A stretch of DNA of 53,294 nucleotides from Prevotella sp. P5-92 (GTDB lineage Bacteria; Bacteroidota; Bacteroidia; Bacteroidales; Bacteroidaceae), in NCBI RefSeq assembly GCF_002251245.1, contig NZ_NPJG01000112.1:1-53294 (forward strand). The letters are read 5' to 3'. Shown here in pieces: positions 40,616 to 49,672 of this stretch. Under the pieces are notes generated by a model, which saw only the letters and a list, made by a program, of their open reading frames with translations, was not told the DNA's origin and did no database searches. Every line of letters begins with the position of its first letter. Position 1 is the first letter of the stretch. A program made the translations under genes and the position numbers.

Positions 40616-42799
40616 ATGAAAACAGATATGACGATGTTAAAATTATGTTTGGCGGCAATAGTCGCAATGACGGGAGTGGAATCAGCCATGGCCCAGACAG
40701 AGAAGAAGGACACAGTAGATTACTCGCTCAACTTGAAGGAGCTTGAGGTGAAGTCAACAGCTGCAAGGACTAAGATGCGAAACGGAGCTATGGTGACACG
40801 TATCGTTGGTTCGCCATTGGAGTCGGCCGGTTCGGTAGAAGACATGTTGTCGCGAGTGCCAGGAATGATGCGTATGGGCGGACAGCTACAGGTGATAGGC
40901 AAGGGTTCACCTATTTATTATATTAACGGACGCAAGGTGCAGGACATGGAAGAACTGAAACGACTGAGGAGTCGCGACATTCGCGAGGTGGAGGTGATAA
41001 ACAGTCCTGGAGCAGCATTCGACGCCTCGGTGAATGCCGTGGTGAGGATAAAGACCCGCCGACAACAGGGAGAGGGACTCAGTGGACGCTTAGACGTGAG
41101 CGACGACCAGGCGCTGAAGTCGGGCAACAACAACCTTGCCTCCACCCTCAACCTGAACTATCGCCACGAGGGTCTCGACTTCTTCGGAGGAGCTACATTC
41201 CAAAACGACTATCTCGACGGCAACCGCACGATACTCGAACAGACGACATACGGCACAGGAGTGACACACCGCCAGACGGGCGACACTCAGGAAGACGAGA
41301 AGTTCTCGAGAATACACTACAACGCTGGTGTGAACTGGCAGATAGACGATGACAACTTCGTGGGAGTGAAGATGGAAAGAGGCAAATGGCTGAAAAACAA
41401 CTTTGTCTTCACCATGGAGGAAGACATACTGCGCAACGGCGTGAAGGAAGACTACCTGAAGTCGGTGAGCGACTACGACTACAAGAACCCTAACACGCTG
41501 CAAGCCAACGCCTACTACAACGGAAAGATAGGCAAATGGGGTATCGACGCCAACGTGGATTACTACTCGCAGTGTGATAAGAACGACGACAATATCAACG
41601 AACAGGCACTGTCGGGCACACGAATGGTGGAGTCGATGACAGAGAACAAAAGCCGCCTCTTTGCCGCCCGGCTCGTTGCTGACTATCCACTCTGGAACGG
41701 CAAACTGACGTTAGGTGGTGAGCTGACCACCGTGTGTCGCGACAACAACTACCGTATCAGTGGAGTGGAAAACATCTCAGACAGGCTGTCGGAGGTGAGC
41801 GAGCAGAACTATGCCGCCTTCTTTGAATATGGCATAATGATACCCAAGGCAGGTATGCTCACTCTCGGAATGAGATATGAGCATGTGGCTTTCGACTTCG
41901 ATGACCTTTCAAACCCACAACAGTCGGTGAAGAGAAACCACGACGACTTCTTCCCGTCGCTGTCGTTTGGCACAAGGCTCGGAGCATTGCAGATGCAGCT
42001 GAGCTACGGAGTGAAGACCACACGCCCTATGTACAGCCAGCTGCAAAGCGAGGTCTATTATATCAGCAAATACACACTACAGACAGGTAACCCGCTGCTG
42101 AAAAACGAGATAAGACACTCTCTCGACCTCTCAGGCCGATGGAAATGGCTTGCCTTCAGCGCCAACTACATGCATATCAAAGACGCTATCTACGACTGGA
42201 CAACGCCCTACGACGACAATGGAGTAGTGATGTTAGGCATGGTGAACTTTGACAGTCCTATCGACGTGCTCAGTGCCTTCTTTATAGCCTCGCATAATGT
42301 TGGCGTGTGGACAACGAGCAACACCGTGGGAGTGCAAAAACAATGGCTCTCGTTCAACCTCGACGATCCGCGCGAGGCAACGGGCAAACGCAAAGTGTCG
42401 TATGACAAGCCAATGCTTATCTACAACAGCGACAACGCCTTCCGCCTGAAACACGGCTGGCAGCTGGAACTCAACTCAGAGTTCTACAGCAAGGCACACT
42501 ACCGTAACGTGCGACTGTTGCAGGCCTATTGGAATCTGACTGCCGCAGTGCAGAAAACGTTTCTTAAGGACAGGTCGCTCGTGGTGCGTCTCTCTTGCTC
42601 CGACATATTCAATACGGCACGCCACGACGTATTGCTCGACCTTGGCAACTATACCTTTCAGCAGAGTGACGTCTTTGGAAGAGATCGTGGCAACTACAGT
42701 CTCCACCGTGTGGCACTGTCGGTGCGCTATGCCTTCAACGCCACAAAAAGCAAGTATAAGGGTAAGGGAGCAGGACAAGACGTGATAAAACGACTGTGA
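40616..42799 (+). CDS. Outer membrane beta-barrel family protein (TonB-receptor-like)
   Basis: 727 aa from ATG 40616; the frame from 40400 would cross both promoters. Signal peptide (LKLCLAAIVAMTGVESAMAQ). A plug-like domain at about 45-150 (MLSRVPGMMRMGGQLQVIGK, INGRKVQDMEELKRLRSRDI, INSPGAAFDASVNAVVRI) is followed by a barrel like OMP_b-brl_3, ending near LHRVALSVRYAF. No carboxypeptidase-like domain precedes the plug. Probably transports or secretes a substrate through the outer membrane. It is enclosed by two membrane LytTR regulators, which probably control it. Confidence 0.85.
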   Translation: MKTDMTMLKLCLAAIVAMTGVESAMAQTEKKDTVDYSLNLKELEVKSTAARTKMRNGAMVTRIVGSPLESAGSVEDMLSRVPGMMRMGGQLQVIGKGSPIYYINGRKVQDMEELKRLRSRDIREVEVINSPGAAFDASVNAVVRIKTRRQQGEGLSGRLDVSDDQALKSGNNNLASTLNLNYRHEGLDFFGGATFQNDYLDGNRTILEQTTYGTGVTHRQTGDTQEDEKFSRIHYNAGVNWQIDDDNFVGVKMERGKWLKNNFVFTMEEDILRNGVKEDYLKSVSDYDYKNPNTLQANAYYNGKIGKWGIDANVDYYSQCDKNDDNINEQALSGTRMVESMTENKSRLFAARLVADYPLWNGKLTLGGELTTVCRDNNYRISGVENISDRLSEVSEQNYAAFFEYGIMIPKAGMLTLGMRYEHVAFDFDDLSNPQQSVKRNHDDFFPSLSFGTRLGALQMQLSYGVKTTRPMYSQLQSEVYYISKYTLQTGNPLLKNEIRHSLDLSGRWKWLAFSANYMHIKDAIYDWTTPYDDNGVVMLGMVNFDSPIDVLSAFFIASHNVGVWTTSNTVGVQKQWLSFNLDDPREATGKRKVSYDKPMLIYNSDNAFRLKHGWQLELNSEFYSKAHYRNVRLLQAYWNLTAAVQKTFLKDRSLVVRLSCSDIFNTARHDVLLDLGNYTFQQSDVFGRDRGNYSLHRVALSVRYAFNATKSKYKGKGAGQDVIKRL

Positions 42800-42899
42800 T
42801 GTCAGCTGGCGACCCTCGGCGATGATGAGTCTGACAGCGACTACAGCCGACGAAGAGTCAGTCATGAAGCGGCAACAGAGGATACAGAGTCCGTCTGGA

Positions 42900-43784
42900 C
42901 TATTGCGGATTCTGTATCTTCTCCTTCACCTCGGCGGAGTATTGTTTTGAAACGAGAACAACGTCGCCGCAGTGAGCCATGATAAGAGCTATGCCACTGT
43001 TTCGGCTCTCGATTCTTTCCACCATGAGAAGATTGACCACGTAGGCACGGTGACACTGCATGATGCTGGCATGACAACAGAGGGTCTCTACAGCGTTTTT
43101 CATGCTTGTGCGTATCATCATGTCGAAATGCTTGCCGTCACGTAAGTAATGTATGTGCAGGTAGTTGCCTTCTGATGTGGCATAGATAAACTGAGAAGGC
43201 ATGATGTCGAGATGCTCCTTTGTGGTGCCGTTGATGACCATGCGTCCAGCGTCGGCAGGCTTGTCCTCGACGCCGGTCTCGTTTTTCTTTTCGGTCATGG
43301 TGCGCTGTCGTTCCAGCATGATACCGTTCAGCAGCTGCATCTCCTCCAACTGCTTGATAAGATACCTCTTCTTATATACGTTGCGCCAATAGAGATGGAT
43401 GATGATGGTGACGTAGATGCTGACCGCAATCACCGAGCCAAACGTGGCCCAGCCGAAGTGATTGTCAACGATGTCGTTACATGCAAACGTGTCGAGGAAG
43501 AGCATTACGAGAAGAACCTGCAGCACGATATTGAAAGCCTCGAAAAACAAGTTGCGCTTGATGATAAACTTACTGCCACGTGAGATGTCGTTAGGCATCT
43601 TGAAGAGATGCTCAACGATCAGTTCGCTGGCCAGTACCGACAAGGCTATGATGGCGCCTATGCCCGCAAGCAGCGGCCAGCGCATTGCATCAAAATTATT
43701 GAGACCGAAGGGCAGGAAGACTGCGATGAATAGTGTGCCTATGAGGGCGCTTTGCAGTCGCTCTATGATGATGTTTTTTCTCAT
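42900..43784 (-). CDS. Membrane-anchored LytTR regulator (downstream of the barrel gene)
   Basis: 294 aa, same plan as the protein at 39493-40440: four N-terminal transmembrane helices (LIGTLFIAVFLPFGLNNF, LLAGIGAIIALSVLASELIV, AFNIVLQVLLVMLFLDTF, FGSVIAVSIYVTIIIHLYW), linker, then LytTR (about 195-290; PSQFIYATSEGNYLHIHYL, IMQCHRAYVVNLLMVERI). Convergent with the barrel gene, whose stop is 100 bp away. The two LytTR proteins are clearly related (CHRA(F/Y)(I/V)VNL shared), so they could be an old duplication or exchangeable regulators. Confidence 0.88.
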   Translation of the reverse strand: MRKNIIIERLQSALIGTLFIAVFLPFGLNNFDAMRWPLLAGIGAIIALSVLASELIVEHLFKMPNDISRGSKFIIKRNLFFEAFNIVLQVLLVMLFLDTFACNDIVDNHFGWATFGSVIAVSIYVTIIIHLYWRNVYKKRYLIKQLEEMQLLNGIMLERQRTMTEKKNETGVEDKPADAGRMVINGTTKEHLDIMPSQFIYATSEGNYLHIHYLRDGKHFDMMIRTSMKNAVETLCCHASIMQCHRAYVVNLLMVERIESRNSGIALIMAHCGDVVLVSKQYSAEVKEKIQNPQ

Positions 43785-43846
43785 TACTTTATATCTGGTG
43801 ATAATCCCAAAGGATATTTTTGGTTGTCTTTTATGAAAAATTGTTG

Positions 43847-43877
43847 CAAAAGTACAATATTTAGTTCAGAAAACAAA
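43847..43877 (-). promoter_or_regulatory. Promoter of the LytTR gene (42900-43784)
   Basis: Minus-strand TTTG (43874-43877), 19 bp, TACTTTTG (43847-43854). Confidence 0.7.
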
Positions 43878-43936
43878 GATAATTGTCACATTTAACAAAT
43901 ATTCTTGTCTTTTTTGTCAAAAAAGGAAAGATAATG

Positions 43937-43968
43937 CTTGGAGTTGTCATATTATTGTCTTACCTTTG
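43937..43968 (+). promoter_or_regulatory. Promoter of the DUF3332 lipoprotein gene
   Basis: CTTG (43937-43940), 20 bp, TACCTTTG (43961-43968), 41 bp before ATG 44010. Confidence 0.65.
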
Positions 43969-44009
43969 CCGAAGTTATTATAAACATATCAACAATAAAA
44001 AGAAATAGT

Positions 44010-44558
44010 ATGAAAGTAAGAACACTCACCGTGGCCGCCATCCTTATGTGCACCACTATGCTTACATCGTCGTGTGTAGGCTCATTCTCGTTGTTTAACA
44101 AACTCGCAAGCTGGAACCGTGGCGCGACAGACAACAAGTTTCTTAACGAGATCATCTTTATCGTCATCTCACCTGCATATGCTGTATGCTCGCTTGCCGA
44201 CGTGCTGGTGCTCAACTCGATAGAGTTCTGGAGTGGCACTAACCCTTTGGCAGCCAACGTGGGCAAGAGCGTGACGGTGAAGGGGCAGGACGGACGCTAC
44301 TATGCCGTGAAGACACTGAAGGACGGATATGAGGTAAAGGCTCCTGACGGCAATGTGACATGTTTCAGATATGACAAGAAGACCGACTCGTGGTCGCAGA
44401 TACAAGACGGAAAGACAACAGAGATCTTCCGTTTCAACCCCGATGGTACCATCAAGGTGACAGTGGCCGACAAGACGATGGACGTGGCACTCGACGAGAA
44501 TGGGCTCAACCAGGTGGCTAATGCCGCTGGCTATGGCTTCTTCTATGCGGCGAGATAA
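44010..44558 (+). CDS. DUF3332-family lipoprotein
   Basis: 182 aa from ATG 44010. Lipoprotein signal ending at a Cys after TMLTSS (about residue 21), followed by the DUF3332 pattern: FNKLASWNRGATDNKFLNEI, FIVISPAYAVCSLADVLVLN and SIEFWSGTNP, then a beta-rich C-terminal part (VKGQDGRYYAVKTLKDGYEV). The central hydrophobic segment may be membrane-embedded. Function of the family is not known to me. Own promoter; the small gene at 44641 follows after a second promoter box. Confidence 0.8.
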   Translation: MKVRTLTVAAILMCTTMLTSSCVGSFSLFNKLASWNRGATDNKFLNEIIFIVISPAYAVCSLADVLVLNSIEFWSGTNPLAANVGKSVTVKGQDGRYYAVKTLKDGYEVKAPDGNVTCFRYDKKTDSWSQIQDGKTTEIFRFNPDGTIKVTVADKTMDVALDENGLNQVANAAGYGFFYAAR

Positions 44559-44640
44559 CCTCTTTGTCTGATTTTTACATCTCTGACAACCCGAATCTCC
44601 TTACCTTTGCACCCGTTAAACCATAATGACAGTAAAGAAA

Positions 44641-44778
44641 TGAAAACATTTCTCGATGGCGTGAAAGGCGAATATGCCACTCCCGAGGGATATCTTGTGG
44701 ATGAAGCTGAGGCAGAAGAGTTTGACAAGCTCTTCCCGCCAAAGGAGAAACTGAAGTTACCTGGGCAACTGTGGTAGC
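44641..44778 (+). CDS. Small ORF, possible gene fragment
   Basis: 45 aa (MKTFLDGVKGEYATPEGYLV, then DEAEAEEFDKLFPPKEK and LPGQLW). An upstream TACCTTTG box at 44602-44609 and a clean start support expression. Not recognised; acidic and soluble. It may be a genuine small protein or the beginning of a gene lost before the AraC-like fragment that follows. Confidence 0.4.
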
Positions 44779-44833
44779 AAGTGAAAGAGTTTTGCAGTAG
44801 AAAACCCCACACACTTCTGGCCCATATATAAAG

Positions 44834-44968
44834 ATGTATTTCTATGGACGCGATACCCGTCCTCCGCTGGTGCAACGAATAGTGCCCAACGGAGAGACGG
44901 GTCTTTGTTTTTACCGTGGCGACAAGGTGAGTTACGGTGGAGTAGGCGAGGTGGGATGGAGGATTTGA
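44834..44968 (+). pseudogene. N-terminal fragment resembling an AraC-family sensor domain
   Basis: 44 codons: MYFYGRDTRPPLVQRIVPNG, then ETGLCFYRGDKVSYG, ending at TGA 44966-44968. The pattern Pro-Asn-Gly, then a short hydrophobic strand with Arg-Gly-Asp recalls the start of AraC regulators of the DUF6597 type. No helix-turn-helix follows, so it is a remnant if the resemblance is real. Confidence 0.4.
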
Positions 44969-45009
44969 TCCTTCCATTCGTCACAAATACTTGCTTTCTG
45001 TCCCAGTTT

Positions 45010-45041
45010 TTTGGTTATATGCTACTAACGAAGTACCTTTG
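45010..45041 (+). promoter_or_regulatory. Promoter of the small-membrane-protein/YbjQ/GNAT unit
   Basis: TTTG (45010-45013), 20 bp, TACCTTTG (45034-45041). Confidence 0.7.
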
Positions 45042-45111
45042 CAGCCGAAAAAACAGAAGATTCTGTAGTTGTAAATCCTATTTTATCGTCAAATGAATAA
45101 AAACGACAATT

Positions 45112-45294
45112 ATGAATAAGGACAAGTTTTTGGTTATAGTCATTGTGACTTTATTGCTATTGGGAGTTATCTTCCTTTGCATCTCAATGTTTGGTGAGAA
45201 TCAGGAAAACCACCATCCCCTGCCAATAGCCTTATGCTGTGTCTTTTCGGCAAATGCACTGGTGATGGTTAGACTCAAGAAAATGAACAAGTAG
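45112..45294 (+). CDS. Small two-helix membrane protein
   Basis: 60 aa with two hydrophobic segments (FLVIVIVTLLLLGVIFLCIS and PIALCCVFSANALVMVRL) and a basic end (KKMNK). Preceded by a good promoter and 26 bp before the YbjQ-like gene. Family unknown; hydrophobic pattern and context make it likely to be a real membrane protein. Confidence 0.6.
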   Translation: MNKDKFLVIVIVTLLLLGVIFLCISMFGENQENHHPLPIALCCVFSANALVMVRLKKMNK

Positions 45295-45320
45295 TATTAA
45301 TCTCCTAAATTATTTTTATT

Positions 45321-45641
45321 ATGATATTAACAACGACTCCCACAATAGAGGGACATCCAATCAGAGATTATAAGGGATTGGTGACTGGTGAGACCATCAT
45401 CGGTGCCAACTTTGTGAAAGACTTTTTTGCCGGCATCCGCGACATCGTGGGTGGACGAAGCGGTTCGTATGAGAGTGTGCTGCGCGAAGCAAAGGACATA
45501 GCATTGCGTGAGATGGAGGAGCGGGCACAAATGATGGGGGCGAATGCCGTGGTGGGCATCGACCTCGACTATGAGGCATTAGGTGCTAATGGCTCGATGC
45601 TAATGGTTACGGCAAGTGGAACGGCAGTGGTGATGGATTGA
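45321..45641 (+). CDS. YbjQ/UPF0145 family protein
   Basis: 106 aa. Matches the compact YbjQ (UPF0145, DUF74) fold across its length: [73 protein letters not shown]. These cytoplasmic proteins are sometimes called heavy-metal-binding, although a role is not well proven. The stop nearly overlaps the next gene (12 bp), suggesting co-expression. Confidence 0.92.
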   Translation: MILTTTPTIEGHPIRDYKGLVTGETIIGANFVKDFFAGIRDIVGGRSGSYESVLREAKDIALREMEERAQMMGANAVVGIDLDYEALGANGSMLMVTASGTAVVMD

Positions 45642-45652
45642 CATGGGCATTG

Positions 45653-46168
45653 ATGAAAACAGATAGAATAACTCTTCGCCCTTGGCTTGACACTGATGCC
45701 AAGGCTTTGTATAAATACGCAAGCGACCCAGAGGTTGGCCTTCAGGCTGGTTGGCCTCCACATCTTTCTGAAAAAGAGAGTCTGGAGATAATCCGTACAG
45801 TATTTAACGATCCCACCACATGGGCCATTGTATGGAACGAGACAGGCGAGGCAATTGGAGCCATGGGCTATGGTCCGTCGTGCGACTGCTCCTTGCCTTC
45901 GCGTGAAGGAGAACCCACTGTGGGCTATTGGGTAGGCAAACCATATTGGGGTAAGGGTATGTGTACAGAGGCTCTGCAGTTGATGATTCGACATGTCCGT
46001 GAGACGACCGACATAAAATCTCTTATCAGCGGACACTTTATCAGTAATCCTGCTTCGGGACGAGTGATGGAGAAGTGCGGATTCTTGCCAACTGGCGAAA
46101 CTGCCTTTGACAACAAGCTCTATCAGGGTGCCGACAAACCGATAATGGTGCTAAGATTGACTTTTTAA
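45653..46168 (+). CDS. GNAT family N-acetyltransferase (RimJ/RimL type)
   Basis: 171 aa from ATG 45653; a TTG at 45638 is possible but unlikely. Acetyltransferase_3 pattern: TDRITLRPWLDTDAKALYKY, then GEAIGAMGYGP, and the acetyl-CoA site VGYWVGKPYWGKGMCTEALQ. FISNPASGRVMEKCGFLPTG is the usual C-terminal signature. It acetylates an amino group, perhaps of a protein N terminus, peptide or drug. It is 19 bp before the hydrolase-peptidase gene. Confidence 0.88.
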   Translation: MKTDRITLRPWLDTDAKALYKYASDPEVGLQAGWPPHLSEKESLEIIRTVFNDPTTWAIVWNETGEAIGAMGYGPSCDCSLPSREGEPTVGYWVGKPYWGKGMCTEALQLMIRHVRETTDIKSLISGHFISNPASGRVMEKCGFLPTGETAFDNKLYQGADKPIMVLRLTF

Positions 46169-46187
46169 TAAAATATTATATACAAGG

Positions 46188-48068
46188 ATGAGAATATTAT
46201 TTGCACTGTTATTCGCAGCATGTTCTCTGTCGGCATTTGAGGTTAAGGCACAGGAGACTGGCGGAAAGGATAATTGGGTGGCTGCTGGACGACAGGTGAT
46301 TAATTATCTTGTCGATAAGCATGTCAATTATAACATGATTCATGACGCGAGGGATTTTGGACTTCCTGCTCCCGACTCGCTGACACTGAAGACTGCCGAC
46401 GGATTCGAAATCTTCGCATACGAGATTTGTCCTGAGCATCCCAAAGGCGTGGTGATTTGTCTCTCGGGAATAGAGAATCCCTCGGTGACTGCCTTCTATG
46501 GTCATGCGGCGGAGTTTATTAAGGCTGGTGTCGCCACCATCATGCCCGACCTAAGAGGTCACGGCAAGAGCGATGGCAACCGCATCTGCTTGGCTTATGA
46601 AGAGACTCGCGACGTGAAGGCTGTGACTGATTACATTAAAAGCAATGCCAAATACAAAGGCGTACCCGTAATTGTGATGGGAGTGTCAATGGGAGGTGCC
46701 GTAGCCATACGCTCTATTGGCGAAAACAAGGATATTGACGGACTTGTCTCGCTTTCTGCCTTTTCGAGTCTTGAGGACTTCCTGCAGGCGAGTCGCGAGG
46801 CATTTCTGCCGATGATTCCCGCCACCGAACTTGATGGTGTCACGAGGCATGTCGTTAAAGAGAAATATAGTGTTGACGCTTCCGTAAGCAGTCCTGTATA
46901 TGCACTGCGTGGTCTCGACAACCGACCGGTGCTTATGATGCACAGCCGTAAGGACACGCAGGTGCCATACTCGTGCTTTGAGATACTATCAGCCGAGGCA
47001 TCGAAATACACCATCGACCTCGACACAATGACCGTGGAAGGCGATGAGCATTTCATATGCAAGGACTTTATTCACCCCTCTTCCGATAGGGAGTATATGC
47101 GCAGGGTGATGAGATTTATACGTAAGTTGACCTCAAATCATCCATACGTTAAGACTGAAGAAGGAGTGGAACTGATGGAAATAGTGGCGCGCTTTGCCGA
47201 CAACACTGTGTTCAACGACTCCATTGCCCCACGCTATCAGAAAGATTGTGACGAATGGTTTGCCGCATGGAAAAATCATCCGGCAGTCGTGTGGCTTCAC
47301 AACCAGTTGCCGGTATATAGCATCGGCTATGAGGCTGTGCCATGGTTTGGTGCCCATCTGCTTTGCCGGGAAGATGGTCTTGACCTTATTCCCAATGCCA
47401 ATAAGGAATACAAGCGTTGGCCCCGGAAAGCCATCAAGGAGTTTTTACCATTGCTTACCGACTTCTATTTGAAGAGTAATTTCTCCGAGTTCTATCGCCA
47501 GCATAGTCAAATGTATAAAAAGGCAGTGGATGCAGCCCGTGTCACCATGGCAGATTACGTGGACCTCGACTGGTTCGGCAGTTTCTTCAAAAAGGAGTCA
47601 ACAGCCGATTTTGGCATCATCGTAGGACTGAACAACGGTAGCGGCAGCTTTGGCATAGAGCGAACAAAGCCAGGGGAGCGAACTGAGAAGATTGCCGTGA
47701 TGCTATATGGGGAAGACGAAGACGGCACACCGTGGTATTTCCGCGACAGTGAGATAGACAAGATTCTCGTGCATGAGTTCTGTCATTCCTTTATTATGCC
47801 AGACAAGAGATACAAGGATATTGGCTCTCGTCTGCTTAAGGAGCATCGCAAGAAACTCAATTCCGTGGGCTATGGTATTTGGGAGAACGTGATAGAGGAA
47901 ACCCTTGTTCGTGCCTCCGTAATCCGCTATCTCATCGACCACGGTTATAGTGAAAAGGCGATAAAGGATGAAATCAACAACCAGCATGAGTACTATGGTT
48001 TCATATGGCTTCCAAAGGATATAGAGTGGTACAAGGGAGATGTCTTGGAAATATTCGATGAAATGTGA
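46188..48068 (+). CDS. Secreted alpha/beta hydrolase fused to a DUF4932-like zinc peptidase
   Basis: 626 aa with a signal peptide (LFALLFAACSLSAFEVKAQ). The N-terminal half (about 30-320) is an S33-type alpha/beta hydrolase: GHGKSDG, nucleophile Ser167 in GVSMGG, an acidic residue in MMHSRKDTQVPYS and His in EGDEHF. The C-terminal half (about 330-626) resembles DUF4932: FGIIVGLNNGSGSFGIER, zinc motif HEFCH (His529, Glu530, His533) and a later WENVIEETLVRAS. Two different hydrolytic centres in one exported chain are unusual. It could process a peptide or ester conjugate; the substrate is unknown. It overlaps closely with the GyrI-like gene. Confidence 0.82.
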   Translation: MRILFALLFAACSLSAFEVKAQETGGKDNWVAAGRQVINYLVDKHVNYNMIHDARDFGLPAPDSLTLKTADGFEIFAYEICPEHPKGVVICLSGIENPSVTAFYGHAAEFIKAGVATIMPDLRGHGKSDGNRICLAYEETRDVKAVTDYIKSNAKYKGVPVIVMGVSMGGAVAIRSIGENKDIDGLVSLSAFSSLEDFLQASREAFLPMIPATELDGVTRHVVKEKYSVDASVSSPVYALRGLDNRPVLMMHSRKDTQVPYSCFEILSAEASKYTIDLDTMTVEGDEHFICKDFIHPSSDREYMRRVMRFIRKLTSNHPYVKTEEGVELMEIVARFADNTVFNDSIAPRYQKDCDEWFAAWKNHPAVVWLHNQLPVYSIGYEAVPWFGAHLLCREDGLDLIPNANKEYKRWPRKAIKEFLPLLTDFYLKSNFSEFYRQHSQMYKKAVDAARVTMADYVDLDWFGSFFKKESTADFGIIVGLNNGSGSFGIERTKPGERTEKIAVMLYGEDEDGTPWYFRDSEIDKILVHEFCHSFIMPDKRYKDIGSRLLKEHRKKLNSVGYGIWENVIEETLVRASVIRYLIDHGYSEKAIKDEINNQHEYYGFIWLPKDIEWYKGDVLEIFDEM

Positions 48069-48101
48069 CTCGTGAAGAAAGAAAAAACAACAAATACGAT
48101 T

Positions 48102-48617
48102 ATGAAATTTGACATTATTGAGAATGAGGGCCTCGAACTGATAGGCATCGTTAAAAAGATTGAGATGAAGAAAGGACAGGAAGAATGCCCCGCATTCTGG
48201 AAAGAGTTTAGCGAGCAACTGTGCATCCCGATGATGCAGGCTGGTAAGCCGCTCAACGACAAGCAGGCGGCTGTAGCAGAAAACAATATCGGTGAATATG
48301 CCCTGTGCGACTGCGATATGGCAGCTGGTACATTCGACTATTTTATCAGCGGCAGCTACAAGGGTGGCAATGTGCCCGAAGGAATGGAAGTGCGCAAGGC
48401 AGATTACAAGCGATGGCTGAAATTTCATTTTGAGGGCGGCATGGCTGCATTCCACAACAACTACAATTATGTATATAATGAATGGTTGCCCCAGCATTTT
48501 GAATACAAGGCTGTGATGGCGGTGAACGTGGAATGGTACACGATGGGCGACTTCAACACTCCTGACTATAAGTGCGGTCTGATGATACCTGTGTTGGATA
48601 ATTCCCAAAAGAACTAA
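48102..48617 (+). CDS. GyrI-like / AraC-type effector-binding domain protein
   Basis: 171 aa from ATG 48102 (a GTG at 48072 adds ten residues). Stand-alone GyrI-like fold: NEGLELIGIVKKIEMKK, FWKEFSEQL, GSYKGGNVPEGMEVRK and the terminal VEWYTMGDFNTPDYKCGLMI motif of AraC effector-binding domains. It binds small hydrophobic or drug-like molecules in the cytoplasm without a DNA-binding part. It is 33 bp (or 3 bp from the GTG) downstream of the hydrolase gene and 2 bp upstream of the DJ-1/VOC gene, so part of one transcript. Confidence 0.85.
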   Translation: MKFDIIENEGLELIGIVKKIEMKKGQEECPAFWKEFSEQLCIPMMQAGKPLNDKQAAVAENNIGEYALCDCDMAAGTFDYFISGSYKGGNVPEGMEVRKADYKRWLKFHFEGGMAAFHNNYNYVYNEWLPQHFEYKAVMAVNVEWYTMGDFNTPDYKCGLMIPVLDNSQKN

Positions 48618-48619
48618 GA

Positions 48620-49636
48620 ATGATGAAGAAAGTATTGTATGTGTTGCTGCCACAGTTTGCGGAGCATGAGTTGCCTTATCTCACTCAGCCTCTGCGTTCT
48701 GATGCCATGGCGATGAAGGAGAATCCAAAGTATGAGAACAAGATTGTGGCTGAGTCGATGGAGCCTGTTGAGGCTATCAGCGGTTTACGCCTGCTGCCCG
48801 ACTATACGTTTGATTCTATTCCCGACGACTATGCAGCACTGGTGCTCATTGGAGGATATGGATGGAAAGGCGAGGCGGCAGAACGTGTTGCACCTCTCGT
48901 TGTCGATGCTATCAGCAAAGGTCGCATAGTCGGTGCCATCTGCAATGCCGCCTCATGGATGGCGAGCAAGGGTTTCCTTAATGATGTCCGCCATACGGGC
49001 AATGGCATCGAGCAACTCCAGTTATGGGGTGGAGAGGCATATACCAATGCTGCAGGCTATGTTAATGCCCAGGCTGTGAGCGACAATAATATTGTCACTG
49101 CTAATGGTAGCGCCAGTCTTGACTTTGCCTGCGAGATTCTCGCTCTGCTAAAAAACGACGAGTCAAAGGAGATAGAGATGTACAAGACATTCTACAAGAT
49201 GGGTCTCGTGGAGTTTGCGAAGATGATGTCGCAGACGAAACCACGTTTCACGTTCAATACCATTGGACTCTTCACTACCGACCATGCCAAGATGGTGGCT
49301 TTCTATCGCGATGTCTTTGGATTCAAAACCGAATGGAATGGTATGGATCCTAACGTGGAGATGACACTTGGCGCATCGCGTATCATCATGTTCCCGCGCG
49401 TTGTCTTTGAGCAGATGACATCTCATGAGTATGCCTATCCCAATGGCACCAACGGCACTATGGAACTATCTTTCGATGTCCCCACCTTTGCCGATGTTGA
49501 CAAGGAGTATGATCGTGCGGTAAGCATGGGCGCAAAGCCAATATTCGCTCCTACGGCAGAGCCATGGGGACAGCGAACCTGCTATGTGGCAGATCCTGAA
49601 GGTAACTTGATAGAGATATCGTCGTTTATTGAATAA
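48620..49636 (+). CDS. DJ-1/PfpI domain fused to a VOC (glyoxalase-like) domain
   Basis: 338 aa. Residues 1-190 are a DJ-1/PfpI glutamine-amidotransferase-like fold with a nucleophile-elbow Cys in GAICNAASWMAS (about residue 112). Residues about 210-338 are a VOC domain (FNTIGLFTTDHAKMVAFYRD and YVADPEGNLIEISSF). Both families include enzymes acting on methylglyoxal or other reactive carbonyls, so a detoxification fusion is plausible. The usual VOC metal ligands are not all evident. Two bp after the GyrI-like gene. Confidence 0.88.
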   Translation: MMKKVLYVLLPQFAEHELPYLTQPLRSDAMAMKENPKYENKIVAESMEPVEAISGLRLLPDYTFDSIPDDYAALVLIGGYGWKGEAAERVAPLVVDAISKGRIVGAICNAASWMASKGFLNDVRHTGNGIEQLQLWGGEAYTNAAGYVNAQAVSDNNIVTANGSASLDFACEILALLKNDESKEIEMYKTFYKMGLVEFAKMMSQTKPRFTFNTIGLFTTDHAKMVAFYRDVFGFKTEWNGMDPNVEMTLGASRIIMFPRVVFEQMTSHEYAYPNGTNGTMELSFDVPTFADVDKEYDRAVSMGAKPIFAPTAEPWGQRTCYVADPEGNLIEISSFIE

Positions 49637-49672
49637 CTGATACACGATGAAACAAGCATACTTACATATATT

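Noticed and set aside
47703..48653. 316-codon minus-strand ORF over the hydrolase-peptidase and GyrI-like genes
   Set aside because: It overlaps two well-supported genes, and its composition is that of a complementary shadow.
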